Of a DNA stretch of 64,000 bases, positions 24,491 to 64,000 are shown in pieces. The first letter of the stretch is position 1. Each line of letters starts with the position of its first letter. The notes under the pieces are model-generated. The model was not told where the DNA came from, did not search any database, and was given only the letters and a program-made list of their open reading frames with translations. Origin of the DNA: Halocaridina rubra (lineage: Eukaryota > Arthropoda > Malacostraca > Decapoda > Atyidae). The DNA lies in NCBI GenBank assembly GCA_037179515.1, contig JAXCGZ010015115.1, positions 101,001 to 165,000 of the forward strand, written 5' to 3'. The translations under genes were made by a program, and so were the position numbers.

Positions 24491-27400
24491 CTTTTTTTTT
24501 TTATAGGTGTGACACCGGGACAGGCAGAAACTGTAAGAAAGGCCCGGGCACGAGAAAATACCAAGACGAAGGAAAAAGGAAAAGGTTAAGGACAAGGCAG
24601 AGGAGAGGTAATATCACACAAAGGAAAACGACAGACAGAAAAAAAGTTCAAGTACAGAGGACCCAGAGATATGGAGGACTAGGCTCTGAGATGACGATAG
24701 ATCTGCTTTTTGAAGGATGAAAGGTTATAAGAATTAGGAAAGACAGAAGAAGGAAGAGAGTCCCAGAGTCTGGAGATAGATGGAAAGAAGCAGTCGCTGC
24801 ACTGACCAATCCGAGAGCTACAAATCTCCACACAGTACCTCTGAGGTGAGGCCGCTTGGAGAGTGCTACGTGACTCGGCAGTGGGGGAGGGATGCAACTC
24901 GCCAACTCATCAGAGCGGCGATGGAAGTAGTAGCAATAGAAAAGCGAAAGGGAAATTGCCTTACGGCGAAGAGAGAGAGAATCCAGATTAGGAGTAAGAG
25001 AAGGATCGTTAATGAGTCTGACTGCCTTAGATTCAACCCTATCAAGATGATAAGTATAAGAAGAAGCACCCCAGATGAGTGAGCAGTATTCTAAGCAGGG
25101 ACAGATAAGATCTTTGTAAATTTTAAGTAACTGCAAAGAGGAAAAGTAATGACGAAAACGAAACAAAACCCCAAATTTTTGGATGAAGATTTAGGAATTT
25201 GGATTTTGTGATTCCTCCAAGACAAGTTAGAGGTTATATGGATTCCTAATATGTTGATAGAGTTAAGAGGGTAAATTTCATTAGTTTTGAAGACAATAGG
25301 TTTATCAGGAGGAGAAAAAGGTAGAGATATCCAGAAGCTGTGTCTTGGAGGCATTGAATTTACCTAGATTTTGAGTGACCCACTCAGATACTCTCTGCAA
25401 ATCGGAGTAGAAGAAAGAGTGATACGAGATTGATTACAAGTAACAGATGATGGTTGTGAAGAAAAGGCAGAGGAAAAGTGAAGGGTAGAATCATCAGCAA
25501 AGGCATGAAGAAGAGAGGAAGATGGGGATTGTAGAAGATCATTGATGAAGAGAAGGAAAAGAGTAGGTGAAAGAACAGAGTCCTGTGAAACACCACTGGT
25601 AACAGAGAAAGGGCTAGATGTCGTGCTATCAACAACTACAGATATAAAATGGTCAGTAAGAAAACTGGAAATCAGAGAACAGAAAGAAGGGGTAAAGCCA
25701 TAGGCAAGGAGTTTGGCCAACAGAGCCTTGTGCCAGACTCTGCCAAAAGCCTTAGAGATATCAAGGGCGACGACAAAGGATTCCCCATAGTTCCTCAGAG
25801 AAGATGACCATACATGAGTAAGATAGGACAGGAGATCACCAGTGGATCTTGCCTTGCGGAAGCCGTACTGGTGATCGGAAATAAGTGAGTTAGATTCAAT
25901 GCATTTCAAGAAGTGAGAATTGAGCAAAGTTTTGAAAACTTTAGCAAAAGAGGAGGTTATGACAATAGGTCGGTAGTTTGAAGGAATAGAGCGGTCACCC
26001 TTCTCAGGAACAGGTTGAACTAGAGCATGCTTCCAAGATGAAGGATAGATACTGGTTGACAGAATGAGGTGAAAAAGACGGCAAAACACAGGAGTCAGTT
26101 CATCTGCAAACTCCTTAAGGAACTTTGCAGGGATACTATCGGGACCAGATGCCTTGTTCGTGCTTAGCGAGCAAAGAACCTTATGAACTTTGCGTGAAGA
26201 AAGGATAAGCGAGGGCATAGGATTAGAGAGGGGTAAAGATTGAGGAACAGGTGCGCTGGAATCGTTTATAGAGGAGTTGGCAGAAAAATGAGAGCCGAAG
26301 AGAGTGGCTTTGTCAGTGGAAGAGCAAGCTATAAAACCATCAGAACAAATGAAAGGGGGAAAGCTTGAGTTACAAAAGTTTTTGGAGAGATTTTTGGCTA
26401 AGGACCAGAAGCATTTGTCAGTGGGAGAGGAGTTAAGGTCATCATCTTTCCTTCTTATAAAGGAAGCCTTTGACCTTCGAATCTGAGCAGCATAGTGATT
26501 CCTAGCTATTATAAAAGCAGAGCGAGTTAAATCGGAAGGAGAGGCTTGGTAAGATCGGTGAGCCCAATTCCTAGCCTGGATTTCCATGGAGCATGCACGG
26601 TCAAACCAAGGATTAGAGGGAGAGAAAGTTTTTGTGGAAGAGGGGATGTACACCTCCATTCCCGCGGTCATGATCTCGGCAACTTTTAGAGCTACCTGAT
26701 CAGGGTTGCGGGACCAAAAGTAGTAGTCATCCCATGGGAAGTCAAAGAGAAAGTTACGCAAACTTTCATGTTGGGTATGCTCGAAGTGCCATAGGCGGTG
26801 CTGAGTAGGAGGGATTGGTGATGGGGGAGCAAAAATGGAAGAGACTGAGATCATAGAGTGGTCAGATTTACCAAGAGGGGAAAGCACAAAATAAGAGTAG
26901 TTTGAAGGGTTAGAAGTAAAAAATAAGTCAAGAGTGTTTGCAGCATGTTCGTTACGATCAGGAACACGAGTAGGATGTTTGATAATTTGCTCCAGATCGT
27001 GAGTAATAGAGAAAGCAAGGACCTCGCTTCCTTCCACATCAGTGTGAGAAGAATTAAACCATTCACTGTGGTGTACATTGAAGTCTCCAATGTAGAGAAC
27101 TTCGGCATGTGGGTGAGAAGATAGCAAGGACTCATGGCACGAGGAGAGATATTCAAAGAAAGACACAAACTTGGTGGAGTTTGGAGAACAGTAGCAGAAT
27201 CAAAGGAAGATAGTGGTAGTGGAGAGATAGACTTTTAGCCAGAGAACATCAAAGTTGGGAGATTCAAGGTCCATGAGCTTCGCAGTAGGAGTGCTAGTGT
27301 TGCAGTATGCACAGACCCCACCTTTGGAACGAAAACGAGTATATAGATTATAGTGAGAGATTTGAAATGGGTCAGTGGAAGCATGTATAGACAGCTGGGT

Positions 27401-27500
27401 TTCAGATAGGTGGAGGAGGTTAGGGAGGAAAGTACCCAAGTGCTGTTCCACAGACGAAAGATTAGAGTTCAGTCCACGAATGTTTGAATAGTGAAGAGTG
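24491..27500 (-). mobile_element. Nearly complete CR1/Jockey-type LINE
   Basis: The element starts near 27500 and ends at a poly-A tail (T tract at 24491-24502 on the plus strand). The endonuclease N-terminus is at 27450-27200 (LHLSETQLS, with the catalytic E). After a frameshift near 27195, a 600-codon frame (27166-25364) carries EVLYIGDFNVHHSEW, then NTLDLFFTSN and GKSDHSMISV. The reverse transcriptase follows with NKASGPDSIPAKFLK, NYRPIVITS, QYGFRKARSTGDLL, FVVALDISKAFGRVWHKALL and HAFADDSTL. In motif A the usual catalytic aspartate of AFDRVWH is glycine, and GVPQGSVLSP is GVSQDSVLSP, so it should be inactive. The C-terminal part is in other frames at 25354-24650 (LKIYKDLICPCLEYCSLIWG). 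Confidence 0.85.
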
Positions 27501-27831
27501 AAAGAAGCAGATCTATTTTATTTATTTATTTTTTTATTTATTGGTTACCATTCTCTTATGTCTAACTTGTTCGTAATCTGCTATTTTTCCTTCTTAAATG
27601 ATTTCTTGGCGCCCGGGCCCAATAAGGGCAACTTTTTTTTTTTTTTTTTGCCGTCCGGTGTAAAAATCATTAATAAAAAATTGTTGACAGAGGATTATGA
27701 TCTTGAGCATATTTTTATTCATGCTGTCAAAAGTGAAATAATTGACAAATATATATGAATGAGTGAGTTAAATATTTATTTATTTACTCATTTATTTATA
27801 TTTATTTATTTATTTATTTACTTCTTTATAT

Positions 27832-27882
<51 letters not shown>

Positions 27883-28726
27883 TTAACCTATTTATATATT
27901 TATATATTTATTTATTTTTGTGTTTATTCCGTAAACGATGCAAGAGCAAAGTACACATATTATTGCTTTTTATGGAGAGATCTAATAGGCTATGATACGA
28001 AAAAAAAAAAAAAAGTTAAAAATATGTGTATACAAGAGTGACATTATTGTGCAGGTATAAAGGCTGCTCTAAAATTAAATATATTAATAAATTAAAATGT
28101 GTGATGTAAACAAAACTCGTGTGGACTTGAGGTATGGGGTAATATTATTGGATCAGTATTTCTAGTAAAAGCAAGCTTTGGTTGTTTTTAATGCTGAATA
28201 TATAGTGTATTCACGCTACTTCGTGTTAAATACCTTAGAAACGGATATAAAATCGTAGTAATGGATGACGCTCTCCTATCGGAGAACCCATGTGCCTTTT
28301 AGGGTACCGCGTTGACAGTCTGCAGAGAATGACACTTCAACAAGTGCGAGGGCAAAATTAACGTGAGCTGATGTGCACCAACAAAATTTTAATGTGTACA
28401 GCGGTGGTATTTTCCTTATCAAATGCAGCAGTATTTTCACAAGGGATTGTAGAACTGTTAAAAGATACCATTGGTTAGGCTGTATTTAACTAATCTACTT
28501 AGTATATAATCAACCGTGATGTCATAGCTTTTGCAGACATCAGATGGTGAAGATTCGTTTCGTGTGTCCCGTCAATTTTTGGACAGAACTAATATTTAAC
28601 CAACACTTAACCTATCGTAACCTAACTCAAATTTGAAGCCTTACATACGTACCGAGTTGGGGAAATGTGCATAAAGCGAATCTTAACCCACAACGATTTT
28701 AGACTCGCATTATCTTTTATCTTTTT
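27501..28726. other. Intergenic DNA with poly-T and TTTA repeats
   Basis: It holds a poly-T tract (about 27632-27649), a long (TTTA)n array (27769-27920), a poly-A tract (about 28000-28015), and a copy of the CCTAACTCAAATTTGAAGCC dispersed repeat at about 28595-28690, related to 540-720. No gene is recognised. Confidence 0.6.
27769..27920. repeat. (TTTA)n microsatellite
   Basis: Imperfect TTTA/TTTAT tetranucleotide array of about 150 bases. Confidence 0.93.
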
Positions 28727-29947
28727 ATCTTTTGGTGTTTGTTTCTCGACTCCGCTCCGTCTATAAAGCGCTCTGGGAGTCGCACCTTAATTATATTCAC
28801 ACTCTAAACTTTGTAACTGTCACTTATAGTCATTCCAGAAGTGTAGCAGTCGCCAAAGAGATGCGTTTTCAGTCTCCTCTTGAAAGTATCAGCATTATTA
28901 CATTCCTTAATCTCCTTAGGAAGGCGATCATAAAGTCATGGTGCTGAAATCTTGAATGCTCTAAAACCTAATTCTAGGTTACATCTTGGTTCATCTAACA
29001 TGAAGGGATCATCACTGCGTCTGAGAGTCACCACTGTTCCAGGTTGAAAATCATGCAATACTTTCCCTATATAATCTGGCTTTCCATGTTTGATGGCTTG
29101 ATATACCATTACACAAATCTTGAAAATAATTCTGGCTTTGATAGGTAACCAGTGAAGTTGCATCAATACTGGAGTAATTCTATCACGTGATGCCGTGCCT
29201 TTTATTAATCTGGCAGCCCTATTCATGACATGCTGTAACTTCCTCAAGAGACAATTCGGCAAGCCATTATACAATGAATTACAATAATCTAGTCTACTAA
29301 TGACATGATTGTTGATTAATTTCCTCAGTGAAGATACATCAATATATTTCTTTACAAAACTAATATTTCTCAGATGGTAATTAGCCACTCTTACTGTTTT
29401 ATCAATATGATCTTTCATAGATAAGCTACAATCCAATATCACACCTAGGTCCTTTACAGACCCTTTAACTTCGACATCAGTCCCGTCAATATTCAAACTA
29501 TGAACATCCATCTTTCTGAGGTCACCCCTCTTACCAACAATCAAGCACTCTGTCTTATCATTATTCAATTTTAACTGTTTCATGTCCATCCATTCTTTAA
29601 TATCAGTTAAAACTTCCTTTATCTTTACCGTAGTGTCGTCAGTGTTAACAAAAGTCAAGTAAAACTGAGTGTCGTCAGCAAAAAGCTTAAAAGATACCCC
29701 ATGTCTCTCTAGTATATGCGATAGCTCAATCGTATAAATACAAAAAAGGCACTCCTCTTGACAAACTATTCTTCTTTGAAAACTCCTCTCCAATCTGTAC
29801 ACAATATGTTCTTCTTTCAATGTAATCTCTCATAAACTCTAAAGCCTCTCCCTCTATACCAATGTTCTCCAGATCAGTTATTAACATGTCTTGCAAAAAT
29901 ATTTGCAGGAAAATATCTCCAATGTGCACATGCCAGACTGTACACAA
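28727..29947 (-). mobile_element. 5'-truncated LINE, reverse-transcriptase C-terminal half
   Basis: Minus-strand reading begins near 29947 with the region before the GVPQG block (LENIGIEGEALEFMRDYIER, then CVQIGEEFSKKNSLSRGVP). After a frameshift at about 29760 a 294-codon frame continues with FKLFADDTQFYL (catalytic DD), QLKLNNDKTECLIVG, VKDLGVILD and LDYCNSLYNGLP. The conserved C-terminal HWLPIKARIIFKI follows. The last frame ends at 28936, and LINE-like sequence continues (LYDRLPKEIKECNNADTFKR) to about 28800. It belongs to the CR1/L2 group by motif style. It is a typical dead-on-arrival copy. Confidence 0.8.
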
Positions 29948-31513
29948 TGCAGATTATTTGATCTGTGTTACTGTCTCATTACTTAACTTTGCAATGAAAT
30001 GATTTTGTGAGATGTATGTAAATGTAGGCGTCCTTTTGGTGTAACCTTTCTTGTTTGAGAAGAGATATTCTTTATTTTTAGTATTCCTAAGTTATTCACA
30101 AACATCCCATTTAATTTTTTGGGATCTGACAAATTTTTGAGATGTAAATAATTAATGTATATATAAAAAGAAATAGAAAATGACCCGAAAAAATAAATGA
30201 TAAGAATCGAGCAAGATAGTACATAGGATGAGTATCAATGTTGCCAGATTACTGTGTTGTGCAATTACTTTATTGATGATTTATAAAAGGTGAGTTGCAA
30301 GTGAAAGTGTTATCGAAAATGATTGTGTATTCTTGACTTCACCAGTTCTTAATACAGCAGAGTATGCCCTCTGTCTTTTTAAAAAAGCAGAGAATAGTAG
30401 AAATGTTAATTATATCATATTATTTAACCCCTACCAAAATAAGTAGAAAACTGGGACAATATGTCGCTTTGGCAAACTATCCTGATATGTTTGTTTAACA
30501 AGAAAGTTTTCTTTCCTTTAATGCCTTTGAGATTGGCACTCATAATAACAAACCAATGCATGGACGTCCATGCATTTATGCAATACAGTTATACTCACTT
30601 TGATGGACTCACTTAAAAATAAAAGAGAATCAGAAGTTCTGGAAGCTCAATTTGAACATTATGTATCACGATGAACGAAATGGGACCATGGTAGTGCAGT
30701 GGTTAGAACCCTCAACTGGGGAAATGACAAACCTGTGTTCGAGCCCACTGTGGAGTATTAGGAAGGTCAGCCAATCTTAATTTCCCAGTTCCGACCAGTC
30801 TTTCTCCATCCTCACTCGAGTTTGGATTAACAGTGACTCATATAACGGCAAAGAAACATATTAAGGTTTATAACATGTTTGGATATTTGTGAATATAGCG
30901 TATATTTTTATCCTTCTGAGTTCTTGAAATTGGCAGTTGCATTTAGTAAGGTTTTGTATTATAAATGAGGATATGGCTAGCAGTCTATTACAGAGAACAT
31001 AGTCAGATATATGCTCCTATGCTGTACCTCTAGAATTACTTAGAAGACTACAATCTTTTAGTTATTAAGGAGATCAATATTTGCTCTCATTTTCGGAAAT
31101 ATTTTTTATAGAAAGTAATATAGGGTATTCAGAATGCAGCTAGAATGAGTTTGAATTATTCTACTCTCATTTTTTTGTAGTACTTAATAATGTTTTTCTT
31201 CATGTTGTTTTTCTTTTCCAGCACTAAAATGTCATAGGACTTCATGTTATCCTTTTCAGCTGTAATCATAATGACACTTGCTATGATAATTAGTGAATAA
31301 TATTATTTATATCTGAACTGAATTTTAATACAAATATTGTAGGTAATTTCAATTTGTAAGTTTATTACATTTGTAACTTACACTAGATATGTATTTATAC
31401 ATTACATAAAGTGTGATTGGGAATGCATATTTTATATATTTATTATATAAAATCTCTTAGCATTATTATTGTTCCTTGTTTTCAGAATTTCTTAATATAG
31501 AATTTAGCACATC
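29948..31513 (+). other. Upstream region of POLR3A with a SINE
   Basis: AT-rich DNA without ORFs. A SINE lies at 30682-30852. Just before the POLR3A ATG there is TTGTTTTCAG at about 31475-31484, which could be the acceptor of a 5'-UTR intron. No confident core promoter was found. Confidence 0.45.
30682..30852 (+). mobile_element. tRNA-derived SINE (main family), best-preserved copy
   Basis: The head GGGACCATGGTAGTGCAGTG carries the A box, and GTGTTCGAGCCCACTGTGG the B box at about 30735-30753. The body contains AGTTCCGACCAGTCTTTCTC, and the end GGATTAACAGTGACTCATAT. Both Pol III promoter boxes are intact in this copy. Confidence 0.75.
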
Positions 31514-60985
<29,472 letters not shown>

Positions 60986-63900
60986 TTATGGTAGGGATAA
61001 AAGACCAGTTATATAACAGTTATGTTATATATTGATATTACTTACTGGTATGCGAGTTCTTTTTGTTTTGCTAAGATTCTTTGTGCTGTAAAATAATGCA
61101 GTAAATGAATATATGTTGCAGGATTGCAATACTGTAGACTGGTGTGACAGTGGAAAGAAGTCTAGACAGGTTAGAAAATATAAGCACTTGCTTGTTAACT
61201 GAACTGTGATAATGTCTGAATATTTTATATGTCGGTGCTTTTTGAATGGAATGTTATCAAGACAGAAGGTATATATGTAACACTTAAGTCATGTCAGGGT
61301 GTTATGGTCAGAATATGGAACCAACTGCATATTTAGTAGACTTTTATAGCTAGAGATTAAATTTCATTGGTTGTATTGCTCTCCTTACTCAGCCTGTATG
61401 CTGTGCCCTTCACATTTTTCGTTTAGACATGGACATCAAAGGACGAGAATTAATATCATAACTTAGATGAGTAATGAATATTTGTCAAGAAAGCATACCA
61501 TTTTTATTGTACATTTGAATTAGTAATGTTTGATAATATAATTTGAAGTTCCATTCTTTATATATCATTGTCCCATTCCTTATCAGTTATAAATTTAAAT
61601 TGTTATCAAGACATCTTCACTGTGTACCTTATGAATGGTTAAAATAGGCCTAAGTAATTTGACAACTTCCCTCATGAACTGATGTGGCAAAGTTTGGATA
61701 CCAGTTAAAAATATTTTGTATGCTATTCATGTGTTAACTAGTATAATTGTTTAGTTTTAAACATCACATCAAAAATAATTTTGAATTTTTTTTTTTCATG
61801 TAGTAATGTTTACTTAACATGTTAAGGGTTGATGTTCTCTATCTCTTAAAAGGGATTGCCATGCTTATGGATCAAAATTTTATATTTATTTTTTTATATT
61901 AATATAATGTACAGGTTTTTTGCGAATACTGTAGTTGACGTAAATCCCGACTTTTGTAGCAGATTTCAGGAAAGATTAAACTACTGTACTTAAAAATAAT
62001 GTACAATCTTGTATACTGATTATTTAGACAGTTCATTATTTCATCAGCCATAGAAAAAGTATATGCAATGAAAATTGCAGTTTTGTAATTCCATGTACTG
62101 TATACAGTATTGTTTTTTTTAACATTTGTTGGCATTACTCTTCATAAAAACTCTCACTCTTCATTGCAAAGTAGATTAGAAAATAATGCACACTCAGGTG
62201 GCTTTGAGTCCAAATTCCTAAGGTGATTCATGTAGCATCTTTTCTAGATCCTTTTGGAAATAAGGGAAGGATAGTGGAATCCCTTGTGGCAGTCTGTCAC
62301 ATCAGCAGAATCAATGAGTACAACCACCACTAAATGCATGGTCAATAAATGCGCTTTCACAATTTTAGATTTTGTGAAGGGCAATATATCCTATCCTACA
62401 GCTGATGCCTGCTCATTATATCTATCTACATACAAAAGCTATAAACCTCTTTTTAAGGAGGGTGGCTGAAGCAAATACAAAAGAGGAGATTCCTGGACCC
62501 CTTACTCCTCCCTATTTAGTCAACTATTATGACATGTAAGGGAACACGGAGGGGATGATCTTGCCCTCCCCAAGTCCTTAGCCATATCATAATTAGGAGA
62601 GACTCCATTGCTTCCATTCACCCATTTATTTTACCCCAGTGGATTGTTGGCTGGATGAAAATCTAACTAGGGAGGGACTGTGAAAACCACAATAATGGTA
62701 GAAATAAAATGTTTAAAATACAGCGTGCATTTAACTTAGCACTGCATAAAACAGTAATTATATGATCATTGGAATGACAAAATTTCTTCCCTATCCTTTG
62801 GCAGTTGATATAAACATTGTGCACAACCACACTGACCGAGATTTGCTCGGAGGGTAGAGTGTAGTGGGTAACAGAGTGAGTCAGCAGCAAGAACTAGCTC
62901 TCTTGATAATGTGACTGCCTCAGTTCTTTTGCTGTGGGTTATGGCCTCTCAGTGAAATAATCTTATAATACTTTTTGTGAGTTTCCTTTAGAACAGAATA
63001 TTCCTAATTATTATCTTTTTATTTACTTTGTTAAATCTAAATAAAATTTCCCTCAAATAAAGGCAAGGAGAGTCTAATTGTAGATTTCCCTCAAATAAAA
63101 GCAAGGAAAGTCTTAATTGTAGATTTCGTGTATACAGTATGCTCGGCATATATCGATATTTATTAAATAAAGATTTATAAATTAAGTTAATTTATTGCAT
63201 CCTGGATTGTAATGTTTCTAGTGGACACAAATTCTGTGATGCTTTGCTCTATGAAGGGTATGTTTATATGAACACTATATCACATAACTGTCTAAACTTA
63301 CAAAGGTTTAATATTAATCTAGAAAAGTATGTTATCTATTACTACTATGTCACAAGTACGTTAGTGGTTTGTTTTACAAAGGGTTGGTGTTGTGAAGACT
63401 AAAAATTATCACATAACTTTGCCTTAACTAACAATGCTATAGTTAGTTTAATCTAGAAAACGAGGTTTATGTTATCTCTTCCTATGTCTTACTGAGGAAC
63501 TTGCTATTTTTCTACTGGACCCAATATTGGCTAAAATATGAGTATATAGTAACTTGCGAGTGATATTTCTTACTGTATAGTTGAGGCTGTTTAACCCGTC
63601 GTGGGTGTAGCGGCCTGTATTTCTACTTACTATTTCGAATCTGAAAATAAGGAAAACAAAATGGTAAGTGCAAAGCGCAAAAGGTAGCCAAGAAAACGTA
63701 TGAAAATGTAAACATGAAGTTTTTGTACACAAATTATTACTTTTTAATGTTTCTTGCTATAGTATACTTTATGGTTATGATTAACTGTTTGGTACCAATG
63801 CAAGCTGTACACTTCTTTGAAATTTCTTCATATGATTGCCTGATCTGGAGAAGTTCGTAGATGAAGCAGTAAAAATTAAAATACTGAAATATTTTTTGGT

Positions 63901-64000
63901 TGTATAAGCCAAATTTGTTATGAATATATATCTCACAAAGCAAAGATAATATGAGCTTTCTTGTTTAAGCATTAAAATACTTAAGAAAATTTAGTTTACA
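60986..64000 (+). other. POLR3A 3' flank and intergenic DNA
   Basis: The 3' UTR of POLR3A lies here. AATAAA candidates are at about 62344 and 63041-63060. A second-family repeat copy lies at about 62420-62590 (AAAGCTATAAACCTCTTTTT, GAGGAGATTCCTGGACCCCT). A 45-base segment at about 63049-63075 (CCTCAAATAAAGGCAAGGAG) is repeated at about 63089-63125. No further gene is recognised. Confidence 0.5.

Overview
The window looks like nuclear DNA from an arthropod, most likely a decapod crustacean. This rests on AT-rich intron-containing genes, three housekeeping proteins that read as arthropod-like orthologues, very long (TA)n and (GA)n microsatellites, and dense tRNA-derived SINEs and LINEs. The species cannot be named from sequence alone. 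Roughly 10% or less of the window is host coding sequence. Most of the rest is transposable elements and simple repeats. Layout: (1) 1-1571: first coding exon of NELF-A (minus strand; the gene continues off the left edge). (2) 2000-4330: a decayed CR1/Jockey-type LINE. (3) 4679-12268: a complete four-exon CHMP1 gene (ESCRT-III, 202 aa). Its 5.1 kb first intron hosts a second, nearly full-length LINE. (4) 12269-16911: intergenic, with a LINE 5' fragment carrying a 2A-like motif and a SINE. (5) 16912-19680: an intronless ~20-finger C2H2 zinc-finger protein (minus). (6) 19681-31513: a repeat-rich block with five (TA)n arrays, a tRNA-derived SINE, three minus-strand LINE remnants and a foldback MITE. 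(7) 31514-60985: a complete POLR3A gene, the largest subunit of RNA polymerase III. Its 20 coding exons join in frame to 1392 codons. (8) 60986-64000: 3' flank with a few repeats. POLR3A intron 8 carries a young antisense LTR retrotransposon (40243-48496) with near-identical ~955-bp LTRs, a 5-bp target-site duplication (CTGTT) and an 18-nt tRNA-Lys primer-binding site. Its single 1364-aa ORF has the domain order protease, integrase, reverse transcriptase, RNase H. That is the inverted, Gmr1-like order, not the usual Ty3/Gypsy order. A recognisable capsid or zinc knuckle is absent from the gag part, and the leader holds two tandem-repeat families that share a core. I regard this element as the most notable object in the window. 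Other unusual structures are a pair of ~227-bp near-perfect palindromic MITEs, a Tigger-like element whose interior is a ~185-bp tandem array (with a 322-bp deletion derivative elsewhere in the same gene), and a 381-bp tandem duplication in POLR3A that copies an exon tail and its splice donor. The host genes are housekeeping genes of separate pathways (transcription pausing, membrane scission, Pol III transcription); nothing suggests a functional cluster. NELF-A and CHMP1 are arranged head to head, CHMP1 and the zinc-finger gene tail to tail, and the zinc-finger gene and POLR3A head to head.
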